Of a DNA stretch of 64,000 bases, positions 17,662 through 27,420 are shown piece after piece. Position numbers and translations under genes: made by a program. The stretch comes from Actinacidiphila rubida (GTDB taxonomy: Bacteria > Actinomycetota > Actinomycetes > Streptomycetales > Streptomycetaceae). The DNA lies in assembly GCF_900110255.1 (NCBI RefSeq), contig NZ_FODD01000028.1, forward strand, positions 58,384-122,383. Direction: 5' to 3'. The notes beneath the pieces were generated by a model. It had not been told where the DNA came from and ran no database searches. It was given only the letters and a program-made list of their open reading frames with translations. Position 1 is the stretch's first letter; each line of letters opens with the position of its first letter.

Positions 17662-17856
17662 CACGCCGGGACCCCCGGGCGAACCGAGGGGGGCCCGGGG
17701 TTCCCGGCGTTCGGCGGCCGGGGTGGATGTGGGGCGCGGCGGAAACCCCAGGTGGCGGAGGGTGCCGCCGGGATCACGCGGCGCCCCGCGCCGCCCCCGA
17801 CTCCGGCGGCACCGCCCCCGGCGGCCATGGCGTGCTCGATTACAGTGGGCGCCCTC

Positions 17857-20800
17857 ATGGACGCGCGGCACACCACGGAAGGCGGTACGCCCGCTCCACC
17901 TTTGCTGAAGCTGTACCTTTTCGGCGGATTTCGCGCCGTTCGCGACGGCGGGCCCGCGCTCGCCGAACGATGGCCGCGTCCCAGTGCCCGCGCCCTGGTG
18001 AAGCTGCTCGCCGTCGTCCCCGGCCACGCCCTGCACCGCGAGCAGGCCATGGACGTCTGCTGGCCCGACGCCGACCCGCAGGCCGCGGCCGGCAGCCTCC
18101 GGGTCGCCCTGCACGCGGCCCGGCGCGCCCTCGAACCCGAACTCGCCCCGCGGGCCGCCTCCTCCTACCTGGTCGCGGACGGGGCCATGCTGCGGCTCGA
18201 CCCGGCCACCGTGTGGATCGACGCCGACCACGCCGAAGCGGCGGCGCGCACCGCCCTCGCCGCCTGCGACCCGGCGGAGCTGGCGGGCGCGCTCGACGCG
18301 TTCGGCGGCGAGCTGCTGCCGGAGGACCGGTACGCCACGTGGGCGCAGCCGCGCCGGGACGGGCTGACCCGGCTGCGCGAGGAGCTGCTGCTCGGACTCG
18401 CCGCCGCCCATCTGGAGCGGGGCGCCGCGCAGGAGGCGGCCGCGGTCGCCGAGCAGGTCCTGGCGGCCAGCCCGGCCGAGGAACTCGCGCACCGCGTGCT
18501 CATCGAGGCGTACATCCGCCAGGGGCTGCGGCGGCGCGCGGTCCGCCAGTACCACGTGTGCCGGGAGGCGCTGGACGCCGAACTGGGCGTGCGGCCGGGC
18601 CCGGAGACCGAGCGGCTGCACCGCGCCGCGCTCGCCGCCCGGCCCATGGCCGTGACGTCCCCGCCGGCCGCGGCGCCCGCGCTGCCCGCTGCGCTCCGCG
18701 GCCGGCTCGGGACGCCGCTACGCGGCCGCGACGGCCTGCTCGCCGGGCTGCTCGCCGCCGCGGGACCGCCGGTGCGGCTGCTCACCGGCGAGGCGGGCGT
18801 CGGCAAGACGCGCCTGGCGGGCGAAGTGGCCCGCAGGGCCGCCGAGTCCGGGGCCGCCGTGCTGTGGGGCGGCGGACACGACGCGGAGGGCCACACCCCG
18901 TACGGCGCGTTCGCCGAGGCGCTCAACGGCTGGCTGGCCGGACGGGACGCGGGCGAACGCGCCCTCGTCGGCGCCGAACATCCCGAACTGGCCGCGTTCC
19001 TCCCCGCGTTGGGACGCACGGGGGACGACGTGGAGCGCAGCCCCGAGGAGGAGCGCGACCGCCTGTTCAGCGGCACCGCCGCGCTGCTCGGCGAACTGGC
19101 CGTGGCGCAACCGGTGGTGCTGGTCCTGGACGACCTGCACGCCGCGGACACCGGCTCGTTCCAGCTGCTCAGCCACCTCGCCCGCCGGTCGGCCGACGCC
19201 GCGGACGCCGCCGGGACGGGGGTGAGGCTGCGCTTCCTGGTGACCTGCCGCGAGGAGGAGCTGCCCGAGGACGACCCCCGCAGGACGGGCCTGGCCGCGC
19301 TGCTCCGGCACGGACTCGCCACCCGCGTCGAAGTCGGCCGCCTCGACCGGGAGGCCTGCCTCACGGTGGCCGCGGACGCGCTGACCGCGACCGCCGCCGG
19401 CCCGTCCCAGGCCGGAGCCGCCGCCCGCCCGGCACGCGGCGGCGGTGAGGCGGGCTCCGCGGGCTCCGGTGCCGGGTCCGGCGTCGGTCCGGGCGTCGGC
19501 TCCACCACGGGCTCCCGCGCTGGAACGGCCGGCGGGACCGTCGCGGATCCGGGCCCCGCGCCGGACCTCGCGCCGAGCTCCGCCGTGGCTCCGGGCACGG
19601 GCGACGGCAGGGGCCCCGGCTCCGGCTCGGGCTCGGGCTCGGGCCTCGACTCCGTCTCCACGCCAAGCGCCGGCCCCGGCACGGACGTCGAGCGCCTGGT
19701 GCGGGTGTGGGAGCTGTCGCGCGGGAATCCGTTGTTCGCGATCGAGCTGGCGCGTGGGCTCACGGACGCAGGGGCCGGGGCCGGGCCCGTCACGCCGGAC
19801 AGCGTGCGGCAGCTCGTCGCCGAGCGGCTGGGGCGGCTCGACCAGGACACGCGCCGGATCGTCGAGGCGCTGTCCGCGGCGGGCGGCGAGACCGCCCTGT
19901 CCGACCTGCTGGACGTGGCCGCGCACGGCCTGCGTCCACCCGTCGCCGGCGCGGCCGCGGCCGATGCCCTCGAACGGGCCATCTCCGTCGCGCTGGTGGA
20001 GGAACGCCAGGTCGTCGTGGACGGCCGGCCCGAGGCGGGCGTCGCGTTCCGGCACCCCGTCGTCCGCCTCACCTGCTACGACCGGCTCACGGCGGTGCGC
20101 CGGCGCCAGCTGCACGCCGCCTTCGCGCAGACGGTGCTGCGCCGCCGTCCCGACGCCGTCGACGAGCTGGCCTCGCACTTCACCCGCGCCGACGACCCGC
20201 GGGCCGCCGAGTACCTGCGCCGCGCGGCCGAGCGCGCCGCCGCCCTCTACGCCAACGACACCGCCGACCGCTACTACCGCGAACTGGTCACCCGGCTCGA
20301 CGTCGACGCCGCCCACGCCCGTCTCGCGCACAGCCAAGTACTCGGCCGCATGGGCCACTTCGCGCAGGCCGCCGGGGTACTGCGGCGCGCCCTCGCGGAG
20401 TTCGTGCGGCGCGGTGACCACGACGACACGGTCCTCGCGGCGGCGCATCTGGCGGACACCCTGGCCAAGGCCGGGGCCACCCGCGACGCCTGGGAGGTCC
20501 TGCGGTCCCACACCGTCACCGCCGCCACCGCCCCCGGCCCCGCCGCCCGCCACTACCTCGCACTGTCCCTCATCCAGGGCATCCTCGGGCAGTACGAGGA
20601 CGGGTACGCGTCGGCGCTGAGCGCGCTGGAGCCCGCGCGCCGGGTCCGGGGCCCCGTCGGCATGGCGTTCCAGGCGCGCTCGTACGTGGTGCAGGCCCGC
20701 AACCTGGCGCTGGCCGGGCGGTTCGGCGAGGCCCGCGAGACCGCCGACCTGGCGCTGGGGCCCGCCGAGGCGTCCGGCGACCCGACCATGATCGTGGCGG

Positions 20801-21537
20801 CGCTGTCGACGCTGCGGGAGAACGCGCGCCGCGCCGGACGGCTGCACGAGGCCGTCGCGTCGGGCGAGCGCGCCCTCACCCTCGCCGAGCGGTCCGGCGA
20901 TCCCACCAACGCCGCGTTCGAGCGCGCCAACCTCGCCGAACTGCACATGCTGCTGGGGGAGTCGGCGGCCGCCGCGACCTTCGCGGAAGCCGCGGTGCGG
21001 GGCGCGGAGCCGGACGACGCGTGGTGCCTGCCGTACGCGCTGGCGACCCTGGCGCGGATCCGCCTGCGCGCCGGGGGCACCGAGGAGGCCGAAGCGCTCC
21101 TGCGCCGGGCCGGGTCGGCGGCCGCGGTCCCGCGCGACCGCCAGGCCGGTCTGGAGGTCCTTGCGGCGCGTGCCGAACTCGCCCTGCGCACCGGCCGTCC
21201 ACGCGAGGCGCTTTCGGCCCTGGCCGGCGCGGAGGACGATGCGCCCGCCCTGGTCGCGTGGGCCGAACTGCTCTCGGGGCAGGCCGAGTCGGCGCGCCGC
21301 CGCGCCCTCGCGGAGGTCGCCCGGGCCGGCCGCACCGGCGAGCGTCTCGCCGAGACGGAGGCGCGGATCGCCCTGGGCGCGGCCCTGTTCCGGCTCGGTG
21401 AGGCCGCGGCGGCGGAGGAGGCCCTGTCCGGGGCCGGGGACCTCGCGGCCGGCCTGCCCTACCCCGCGGGCCTGAGCCGCGTCGCGGCGGCCCGCCGCCT
21501 CGCGGACGGCACGGCCGCGCCCGACGGCCTCTGGTAG
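17857..21537 (+). CDS. SARP/AfsR-type regulator: BTAD - AAA ATPase - TPR
   Basis: About 1226 residues. Residues 13-100 are an OmpR-like winged helix and 100-260 a BTAD domain, the SARP arrangement. A P-loop ATPase follows (GEAGVGKT at about 311-318; Walker B VVLVLDDLH at about 425), then TPR-like helices to the end. There is no C-terminal LuxR helix-turn-helix. Residues of roughly 510-610 are a Gly/Ser/Pro-rich low-complexity insert within the ATPase module. SARP regulators usually activate antibiotic or secondary-metabolite genes; no such cluster is adjacent, so the target is unknown. The ATG at 17857 follows TACAGT (17841-17846), a possible -10 box. GTG at 17845 or ATG at 17827 are alternatives. 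Confidence 0.85.
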   Translation: MDARHTTEGGTPAPPLLKLYLFGGFRAVRDGGPALAERWPRPSARALVKLLAVVPGHALHREQAMDVCWPDADPQAAAGSLRVALHAARRALEPELAPRAASSYLVADGAMLRLDPATVWIDADHAEAAARTALAACDPAELAGALDAFGGELLPEDRYATWAQPRRDGLTRLREELLLGLAAAHLERGAAQEAAAVAEQVLAASPAEELAHRVLIEAYIRQGLRRRAVRQYHVCREALDAELGVRPGPETERLHRAALAARPMAVTSPPAAAPALPAALRGRLGTPLRGRDGLLAGLLAAAGPPVRLLTGEAGVGKTRLAGEVARRAAESGAAVLWGGGHDAEGHTPYGAFAEALNGWLAGRDAGERALVGAEHPELAAFLPALGRTGDDVERSPEEERDRLFSGTAALLGELAVAQPVVLVLDDLHAADTGSFQLLSHLARRSADAADAAGTGVRLRFLVTCREEELPEDDPRRTGLAALLRHGLATRVEVGRLDREACLTVAADALTATAAGPSQAGAAARPARGGGEAGSAGSGAGSGVGPGVGSTTGSRAGTAGGTVADPGPAPDLAPSSAVAPGTGDGRGPGSGSGSGSGLDSVSTPSAGPGTDVERLVRVWELSRGNPLFAIELARGLTDAGAGAGPVTPDSVRQLVAERLGRLDQDTRRIVEALSAAGGETALSDLLDVAAHGLRPPVAGAAAADALERAISVALVEERQVVVDGRPEAGVAFRHPVVRLTCYDRLTAVRRRQLHAAFAQTVLRRRPDAVDELASHFTRADDPRAAEYLRRAAERAAALYANDTADRYYRELVTRLDVDAAHARLAHSQVLGRMGHFAQAAGVLRRALAEFVRRGDHDDTVLAAAHLADTLAKAGATRDAWEVLRSHTVTAATAPGPAARHYLALSLIQGILGQYEDGYASALSALEPARRVRGPVGMAFQARSYVVQARNLALAGRFGEARETADLALGPAEASGDPTMIVAALSTLRENARRAGRLHEAVASGERALTLAERSGDPTNAAFERANLAELHMLLGESAAAATFAEAAVRGAEPDDAWCLPYALATLARIRLRAGGTEEAEALLRRAGSAAAVPRDRQAGLEVLAARAELALRTGRPREALSALAGAEDDAPALVAWAELLSGQAESARRRALAEVARAGRTGERLAETEARIALGAALFRLGEAAAAEEALSGAGDLAAGLPYPAGLSRVAAARRLADGTAAPDGLW

Positions 21538-21674
21538 CCGGCCACCGCACCGGCCCGGCCAGGGCCCACCCTTAAGCTCGGGGCTTTATCGATTGGCACC
21601 GTGCCGCGGATGCGATGCACTTGCCGGACCGCACGTGCCGGACGGACGGCCCCGCAGGAAGGCAGAGCACGCCC

Positions 21675-22535
21675 ATGCGCTTTTCGGTCAACATCCCCAA
21701 CTTCGGTGACTTCGCCGACCCCATGAACGTCCGGAAGGTCGCGGTCGCGGCCGAAGAGGCGGGCTGGGACGGCCTGTTCGTCTGGGACCACCTCCAGTTC
21801 AAGCGCTACCGGGGACGTCCGTTCGCCGATCCGTGGATCCTGCTGGCGACCGTCGCACCGGCCACGTCGCGGCTGCGCCTGGGCACGCTGCTGACCCCGG
21901 TCCCCCGGTACCGTCCGCAGCAACTCGCCCGGCAGGTCGCCACGTTGGACGAGCTGAGCGGAGGTCGCATGATCCTCGGGGCGGGCCTCGGCGGACCCAT
22001 CGACGACGAGTACGGCAGCTTCGGGGACTCCACCGACCCGCTCGTCCTGGCCGGACGGCTGGACGAGGGCCTGGACCTCATCGACAGGATGTGGACGGGC
22101 GAGCTCGTCGACCACGAAGGCGTCCACTACCAGGCGCGGGACGTGCAGATGACGCCGACGCCCGTGCAGCGCCCGCGGCCGCCCGTCTGGATCGGCGGGT
22201 TCTGGCCGGCGAAGGCGCCGATGCGGCGGGCCGCCCGCTGGGACGGTGCGGCGCCGCTGTTCGAGTCCGCCCGGCACGGGATCGTCCCGGACGTGGCGGA
22301 GGTGGCGGAACTCGTCGCCTACGTCCGCAAGCACCGGCAAGGGACCGAGCGCCCCTTCGAGTTCGTCCTCGGCGGGGCGACCCCCGCGCACCCGGGCAGG
22401 GCCGCGGACGTCATCGGCCCGCTGTCCGACGCGGGCGCGACCTGGTGGGACGAACGCCAGATCCAGCTGGGCCCCGACATCGACCGCCTCGCCCCCGTCC
22501 TCCGCCGCGTCGAGGCCGGCCCCCCGCGCGTGTGA
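21675..22535 (+). CDS. LLM-class flavin-dependent oxidoreductase
   Basis: 286 residues of the luciferase-like monooxygenase fold: an N-terminal beta strand (RFSVNIPNFG), GLFVWDHLQF, RLRLGTLLTPVPRY and RMILGAGLG are typical of F420- or FMN-dependent family members. The reduced cofactor cannot be decided by eye. AGGAAGG lies about 14 nt upstream, a little far, but the ATG agrees with the family N-terminus. It converges on kdpA. Confidence 0.88.
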   Translation: MRFSVNIPNFGDFADPMNVRKVAVAAEEAGWDGLFVWDHLQFKRYRGRPFADPWILLATVAPATSRLRLGTLLTPVPRYRPQQLARQVATLDELSGGRMILGAGLGGPIDDEYGSFGDSTDPLVLAGRLDEGLDLIDRMWTGELVDHEGVHYQARDVQMTPTPVQRPRPPVWIGGFWPAKAPMRRAARWDGAAPLFESARHGIVPDVAEVAELVAYVRKHRQGTERPFEFVLGGATPAHPGRAADVIGPLSDAGATWWDERQIQLGPDIDRLAPVLRRVEAGPPRV

Positions 22536-22655
22536 GCCCGGTACGGTCCCCGCGAGTCGGTCGCGCCTCCGCACCCGCTGACCGTCTCCCGCGGGGTGTG
22601 CGGCCGACTCCCGCGCACCCCGCACCCGTCGTCCCGGCCGCACCCGTCGTGGGGA

Positions 22656-22670
22656 CGGTGCTCCGCACCG
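22656..22670. terminator. Small hairpin between LLM gene and kdpA
   Basis: CGGTGC-TCC-GCACCG lies between the two convergent stops. Just before it CGCACCCGTCGT is repeated directly (22621-22632 and 22639-22650). Confidence 0.4.
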
Positions 22671-22679
22671 GGAGCCGGG

Positions 22680-24332
22680 TCAGGCCAGGCCCTCGGCGAG
22701 GGGGGCCAGGGAGAGGGCGGGGAGGAAGTTGAGGAGGGCGAGGATGAGTGCGGCGGCGGTGACCAGCGCGACGAAGTTGACGCCGCGGGCCTGGAGCGTG
22801 CCGGCGGTGACGACGCCGGGCTGCTGGCGGGCCAGGCGGCCGGCGAGGGCCAGCAGGAAGACCATCGGCAGGTAGCGGCCGACGAGCATCGCGGCGACCA
22901 TCAGCAGGTTGTGGAAGTCGGTCGCGCCGTTGAAGCCGGCCATCGCGCTGCCGTTGCTGTTGACGTTGCTGGTGTAGGCGTAGATCGCCTCGGCGAGGCC
23001 GTGCGGGCCCGGATTGCCCATCGAGGACTGGGCGTTGCCGGTGGCGGTGGCCAGCGCCACGCACACCAGCACGGCCGTCGGCCCGACCAGCGCGTACAGC
23101 ACCACGTAGCGCATCTCGGCGAAGCCGAGCCGCTTGCGCAGGTACTCCGGGGTGCGGCCGACGAGCAGCCCGCCGACGAACACCGCGATCATCACGGCGA
23201 TCAGCAGACCGTACAGGCCGCTGCCGACGCCGCCCGGCGCGATCTCGCCGAGCATCATCGCGGCCATCAGCACGCCGCCGCCGAGGCTGGAGAAGCTGTC
23301 GTAGGACGCGTTGGCCGCGCCGTCCGCGCTGCCCGTCGCGGACACGCCGAACAGCGTGCTGCCGGGGATGCCGAACCGGGTCTCGGTGCCTTCGTAGGCG
23401 CCGCCCACCGCCTGCGTGACGGTGCCGCCGTGGACGCTCTGCGCCCACGTCGCGGCGCCCAGCAGCAGGGCGAAGAGGATGCCGACGACCGCCAGCAGCG
23501 TCCACGACTGCCGGAGGCTGCCGATCATGCGGCCGTAGGTGCGGAGGAACGCCGTGGGGATCAGCAGCATCAGCACGATCTCGAGCGCGTTGGTCAGCGC
23601 CGTCGGGTTCTCGAAGGGGTGGGCGCTGTTGGCGTTGAAGACGCCGCCGCCGTCGCCGGAGAACAGCTTCAGCGGCTCCCAGGAGCCGACCGGGCCGCCG
23701 AGCAGCGTCTGCCGGCCACCGGCCACGGTCGTCACCGTCTCGGGCCCCGCCAGGTTCTGCACGACGCCCAGCGCGATCAGCAGGACGCCGCAGACGACCG
23801 CGAGCGGCATCAGCACCCGCACGGTGGTGCGGATCAGGTCCACCCAGAAGTTGCCGAGATCGTCGGTGCCGCGGCGGACGAGCCCGCGGATCAGGGCCAG
23901 CGCCGCGCACACGCCGACCGCGGCCGACGCGAACGCCTGGACGCCCAGGCCCGCCATCACCGCGAGGTGTCCGGTCGTGGACTCGCCGGCGTAGTTCTGC
24001 CAGCTGGTGTTGGTGGTGAAGCTGACCGCGGTGTGCAGCGCCAGCCGCCACGGCATGCCGCCGTGCCCGGTGGACCAGGGCAGCCGGCCCTGAAGGGTGA
24101 ACAGGGCGAACAGCGCGGCGACCGACATCGCGGAGAACGCCAGCAGGGCCGTCAGGTAGTGCCGCCAGTTCTGCTCGCGGTCGGGGTCGACGCCGCACAG
24201 CCGGTACAGCGCGCGTTCGGCGCGATGGTGCCGGCCGCCGTCGAGCGCCCGGGCCATGTAGTCGCCGAGCGGCACGTGCAGGCCGACGACCACGGCGACG
24301 ATCAGGGTGGCCTGCAGCCAGGCGTACGTCAT
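22680..24332 (-). CDS. kdpA: Potassium-transporting ATPase subunit KdpA
   Basis: 550 residues, the K+-binding channel-like subunit of the high-affinity Kdp pump. Selectivity-filter-like segments are visible (TNTSWQNY, NANSAHPFEN, NVNSNGSA), with about ten hydrophobic helices. The ATG at 24332 overlaps the kdpC stop as ATGA, so it is coupled to kdpC. In the usual kdpFABC operon KdpA is first; here it is last. Length and motifs look intact, so the pump should be functional despite the order. Confidence 0.96.
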   Translation of the reverse strand: MTYAWLQATLIVAVVVGLHVPLGDYMARALDGGRHHRAERALYRLCGVDPDREQNWRHYLTALLAFSAMSVAALFALFTLQGRLPWSTGHGGMPWRLALHTAVSFTTNTSWQNYAGESTTGHLAVMAGLGVQAFASAAVGVCAALALIRGLVRRGTDDLGNFWVDLIRTTVRVLMPLAVVCGVLLIALGVVQNLAGPETVTTVAGGRQTLLGGPVGSWEPLKLFSGDGGGVFNANSAHPFENPTALTNALEIVLMLLIPTAFLRTYGRMIGSLRQSWTLLAVVGILFALLLGAATWAQSVHGGTVTQAVGGAYEGTETRFGIPGSTLFGVSATGSADGAANASYDSFSSLGGGVLMAAMMLGEIAPGGVGSGLYGLLIAVMIAVFVGGLLVGRTPEYLRKRLGFAEMRYVVLYALVGPTAVLVCVALATATGNAQSSMGNPGPHGLAEAIYAYTSNVNSNGSAMAGFNGATDFHNLLMVAAMLVGRYLPMVFLLALAGRLARQQPGVVTAGTLQARGVNFVALVTAAALILALLNFLPALSLAPLAEGLA

Positions 24333-25234
24333 CGGGTCCCCTTCACCGGGTGGGTGCGGTCGAGCGCGAGGTTCAGCTCGACGACGTCGACGGCCGGGGC
24401 GCCGAGGAAGCCCAGGGCCCGGCCGGTGGTGCAGTGCGCGACCAGCCGGCGCACGTCGGCCGCGGCCATCCCGCGCTCGCGGGCGACCCGCGGGACCTGG
24501 AGGGCCGCGTACGCGGGGCTGATCTGCGGGTCGAGGCCGCTGGCACTGGCGGTCACGGCGTCGGCCGGCACCCGCGGGTGCGCGGGCGCGTCGCCGCGGA
24601 CCGGCACCGCGACCGCGCGGCCGTAGTCCGCGCCGGGTGTGGCGCACCGCACCGTCACGCCGTGGTAGCGCGCGATGAACGGCCGTGCCGGGCATGCCTG
24701 GTTGAGGCTGACGACGCGGGTGACGGCACCGCTGGTGCCATCGGCCCGGTACACGCCGAGCACCGCGCCGACGCCGTCGGCCGTGCAGAACGGCCGTGCG
24801 CCGTCGACGTGTTCGAGCGCGCCGACGGCCTTGCTGCGGGCGCACACCTGCGTGAGCAGGCTCTGCCTGCCGCTGTCCGGCCGCCCGTTGAGGGGCAGCG
24901 TGTCGACGACGCTCTCCGGCCCGAGGTTGCCGGCCCCGGACGCCGACGCGTCGTAGCCGTCACCGGCGTGGGACGGGCGCGGCTGGAAGTACTGCGGCAG
25001 CGGCCGGCCCTTGGCGTCCTGGAAGGACTGGCCGATCAGTGAACTGCCCGCGGTCCGCCCGTCGGTGCCGGTCACCCGCGAGCCCTCCGCGGCGTGCCGC
25101 AGCCCGGGGACCTGTGCCACCGCGGTCAGCGCCAGCGGGTACGCGAGGCCGGTGATCACGGTGAGGAGCAGCACGGTGCGCAACGCCACGACGTGCTGGG
25201 CCACCCACGCGGGCAGCCGGTTGAGGAGGTTCAT
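24329..25234 (-). CDS. kdpC: Potassium-transporting ATPase subunit KdpC, long form
   Basis: KdpC stabilises the KdpAB complex at the membrane. The single N-terminal membrane helix (TVLLLTVITGLAYPLALTAV) and the core SSLIGQSF, SASGAGNLGP and ASGLDPQISPAYA are present. At 301 residues it is longer than the roughly 190-200 of the classical family; the surplus, residues about 105-215, lies between the GNLGP and VTASASGLDP blocks. It starts 2 nt after the kdpB stop and overlaps kdpA by 4 bp. Confidence 0.93.
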   Translation of the reverse strand: MNLLNRLPAWVAQHVVALRTVLLLTVITGLAYPLALTAVAQVPGLRHAAEGSRVTGTDGRTAGSSLIGQSFQDAKGRPLPQYFQPRPSHAGDGYDASASGAGNLGPESVVDTLPLNGRPDSGRQSLLTQVCARSKAVGALEHVDGARPFCTADGVGAVLGVYRADGTSGAVTRVVSLNQACPARPFIARYHGVTVRCATPGADYGRAVAVPVRGDAPAHPRVPADAVTASASGLDPQISPAYAALQVPRVARERGMAAADVRRLVAHCTTGRALGFLGAPAVDVVELNLALDRTHPVKGTR

Positions 25235-25236
25235 GG

Positions 25237-27420
25237 TCAGATCCCCGGGACGAACTGGACGAGGGCGACGTCGATGCACTTGATCGCCAGGAAGGGCAGG
25301 ACGAGGCCGCCCACGCCGTAGATCCACAGGTTGCGGGTCAGGAGCGCGTCGGCACTGCTCGGCCGGTAGCGCACGCCGCGCAGCGCCAGCGGGATCAGCA
25401 CCACGATGATCACGGCGTTGAAGACGACCGCGGACAGGATCGCGGAGGCCGGCGAGTGCAGGCCCATGACGTTGGCGGCCCTCAGGGACGGGTACACCGC
25501 GCCGAACATCGCCGGGAGGATCGCGAAGTACTTCGCGATGTCGTTGGCGATGGAGAACGCCGTCAGCGCACCCCGGGTGATCAGCAACTGCTTGCCGATC
25601 TCCACGATTTCGATGATCTTCGTGGGGTCGGAGTCGAGGTCGACCATGTTGCCGGCCTCCTTCGCGGCCGACGTGCCGGTGTTCATCGCGACCCCGACGT
25701 CGGCCTGCGCGAGCGCGGGCGCGTCGTTCGTGCCGTCGCCGGTCATCGCGACGAGGTGGCCGCCGGCCTGCTCCTTCCGGATCAGCGCGAGCTTGTCCTC
25801 CGGCGTGGCCTCGGCGAGGAAGTCGTCGACGCCGGCCTCCTCCGCGATGGCCTTGGCCGTCACCGGGTTGTCACCGGTGATCATCACGGTCCTGATGCCC
25901 ATCCGCCGCAGCTCGCCGAACCGCTCCCGCAGCCCCGGCTTCACGACGTCCTTGAGGTGGACGACGCCCAGCACCTGAGCGGGCCCGTCCCCGTCCTGGC
26001 GGGCGACGGCCAGCGGGGTGCCGCCGGACGCGGACACCTCGGTGACGGCGTAGTCGAAGCCCGCGGGCACCGTGCCGCCGTTCTGCACGGCCCAGGCGGC
26101 CACCGCGCTCGCCGCGCCCTTGCGGAGCCGGAGCCCGCCGGGCAGGTCGGCGCCGGACATCCGGGTGGTGGCGGTGAACGGCAGCCAGGTCATGCCGGGT
26201 CGAGCCACGTCCCGGCCGGGCTCCCCGTCGCCGGCGCCGTGCTCGCGCCGCGTGTACGCGGCGATCGACCGGCCCTCGGGCGTCTCGTCGGCGAGGCTCG
26301 CCAGCAGCGCCGCCCGCGCGAGGTCCCTCGTGTCCGTGCCGCCGACCGGCAGCAGGCCGGCGGCCTGCCGGTTGCCGTAGGTGATGGTGCCGGTCTTGTC
26401 GAGCAGCAGCGTGTTGACGTCGCCGGCCGCCTCGACGGCCCGCCCCGACATCGCCAGCACGTTGCGCTGCACGAGCCGGTCCATGCCGGCGATGCCGATC
26501 GCCGACAGCAGTCCGCCGATCGTGGTGGGGATCAGGCACACCAGCAGCGACACCAGGACGATGCCGCGGACGCCGTCGGCGTTGAGGGCCGCGGTGTCGT
26601 GCGCGGCGGCCATGAAGTCCCGGGAGAAGACCGCCATCGGCTGGAGCGTGACGACCGCGACGAGGAAGACGAACGTCATCATGACCAGCAGCAGGTTCAG
26701 CGCCAGCTCGTTGGGCGTCTTCTGCCGCCCGGCGCCCTCGACCAGGGCGATCATCCGGTCCAGGAAGCTCTCGCCGGGCTCCTGCGTGATCCGCACGACG
26801 ACCCGGTCGGACAGCACGCGCGTGCCGCCGGTGACGGCCGAGCGGTCGCCGCCGGACTCGCGGATCACGGGCGCGGACTCCCCGGTGATCGCCGACTCGT
26901 CGACCGCCGCGACGCCCTCGATGACGTCGCCGTCGCCCGGCACCAGTTCGCCGGCCGCCACGGCCACCAGGTCGCCGCGCCGCAACTCGGCCGCCGCCAC
27001 GTCCTGTTCGAGGTAGGCCGACGGCTCGGCGCCGGGCTCCCAGCCGGTCAGCCGCCGCGCGGTGGTCTGCCTGCGGGTGCGGCGCAGCGAGTCGGCCTGC
27101 GCGCGGCCGCGGCTCTCCGCCACGGCCTCCGCGAGGTTGGCGAACACGACCGTCAGCCACAGCCAGCCGGTGATCAGCCAGCCGAACACGCTGGGGTCGG
27201 CGACCGCCAGGCCGGTGGTGAGCGCCGCACCGATCTCGGTGACGAACATGACCGGGTTGCGGGCCAGCGTCACCGGGTTGAGCTTGCGCAGCGCGCCGGG
27301 CAGCGCCCGGAGCAGCTGGCGGGGGTCGAGCAGCCCCGCGCCCACCTTGCGGCGGGCACCGGTGTCAGGGGGGCGCGGGGTCGGGCCGGTGGCCGGTATC
27401 GCGGGCGCGGGCGCGGTCAT
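25237..27420 (-). CDS. kdpB: Potassium-transporting P-type ATPase KdpB
   Basis: 727 residues, the catalytic P-type ATPase subunit. The phosphorylated aspartate is in DKTGT (near residue 341), the actuator loop has TGES (near 178) and the hinge GDGTNDAPALAQADVG is complete. A proline-rich N-terminal extension of about 45 residues precedes the family core. The ATG at 27420 overlaps the stop of a KdpF-like ORF by 4 bp. It is the first large gene of the unit. Confidence 0.97.
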   Translation of the reverse strand: MTAPAPAIPATGPTPRPPDTGARRKVGAGLLDPRQLLRALPGALRKLNPVTLARNPVMFVTEIGAALTTGLAVADPSVFGWLITGWLWLTVVFANLAEAVAESRGRAQADSLRRTRRQTTARRLTGWEPGAEPSAYLEQDVAAAELRRGDLVAVAAGELVPGDGDVIEGVAAVDESAITGESAPVIRESGGDRSAVTGGTRVLSDRVVVRITQEPGESFLDRMIALVEGAGRQKTPNELALNLLLVMMTFVFLVAVVTLQPMAVFSRDFMAAAHDTAALNADGVRGIVLVSLLVCLIPTTIGGLLSAIGIAGMDRLVQRNVLAMSGRAVEAAGDVNTLLLDKTGTITYGNRQAAGLLPVGGTDTRDLARAALLASLADETPEGRSIAAYTRREHGAGDGEPGRDVARPGMTWLPFTATTRMSGADLPGGLRLRKGAASAVAAWAVQNGGTVPAGFDYAVTEVSASGGTPLAVARQDGDGPAQVLGVVHLKDVVKPGLRERFGELRRMGIRTVMITGDNPVTAKAIAEEAGVDDFLAEATPEDKLALIRKEQAGGHLVAMTGDGTNDAPALAQADVGVAMNTGTSAAKEAGNMVDLDSDPTKIIEIVEIGKQLLITRGALTAFSIANDIAKYFAILPAMFGAVYPSLRAANVMGLHSPASAILSAVVFNAVIIVVLIPLALRGVRYRPSSADALLTRNLWIYGVGGLVLPFLAIKCIDVALVQFVPGI

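Noticed and set aside
14452..18621. Long open frame on the minus strand opposite the FG-GAP protein and the regulator
   Set aside because: It runs opposite well-supported genes and results from high G+C codon bias; no motif or start site supports it. The same applies to other long antisense frames (for example around 22600-24600 and 60400-62400).
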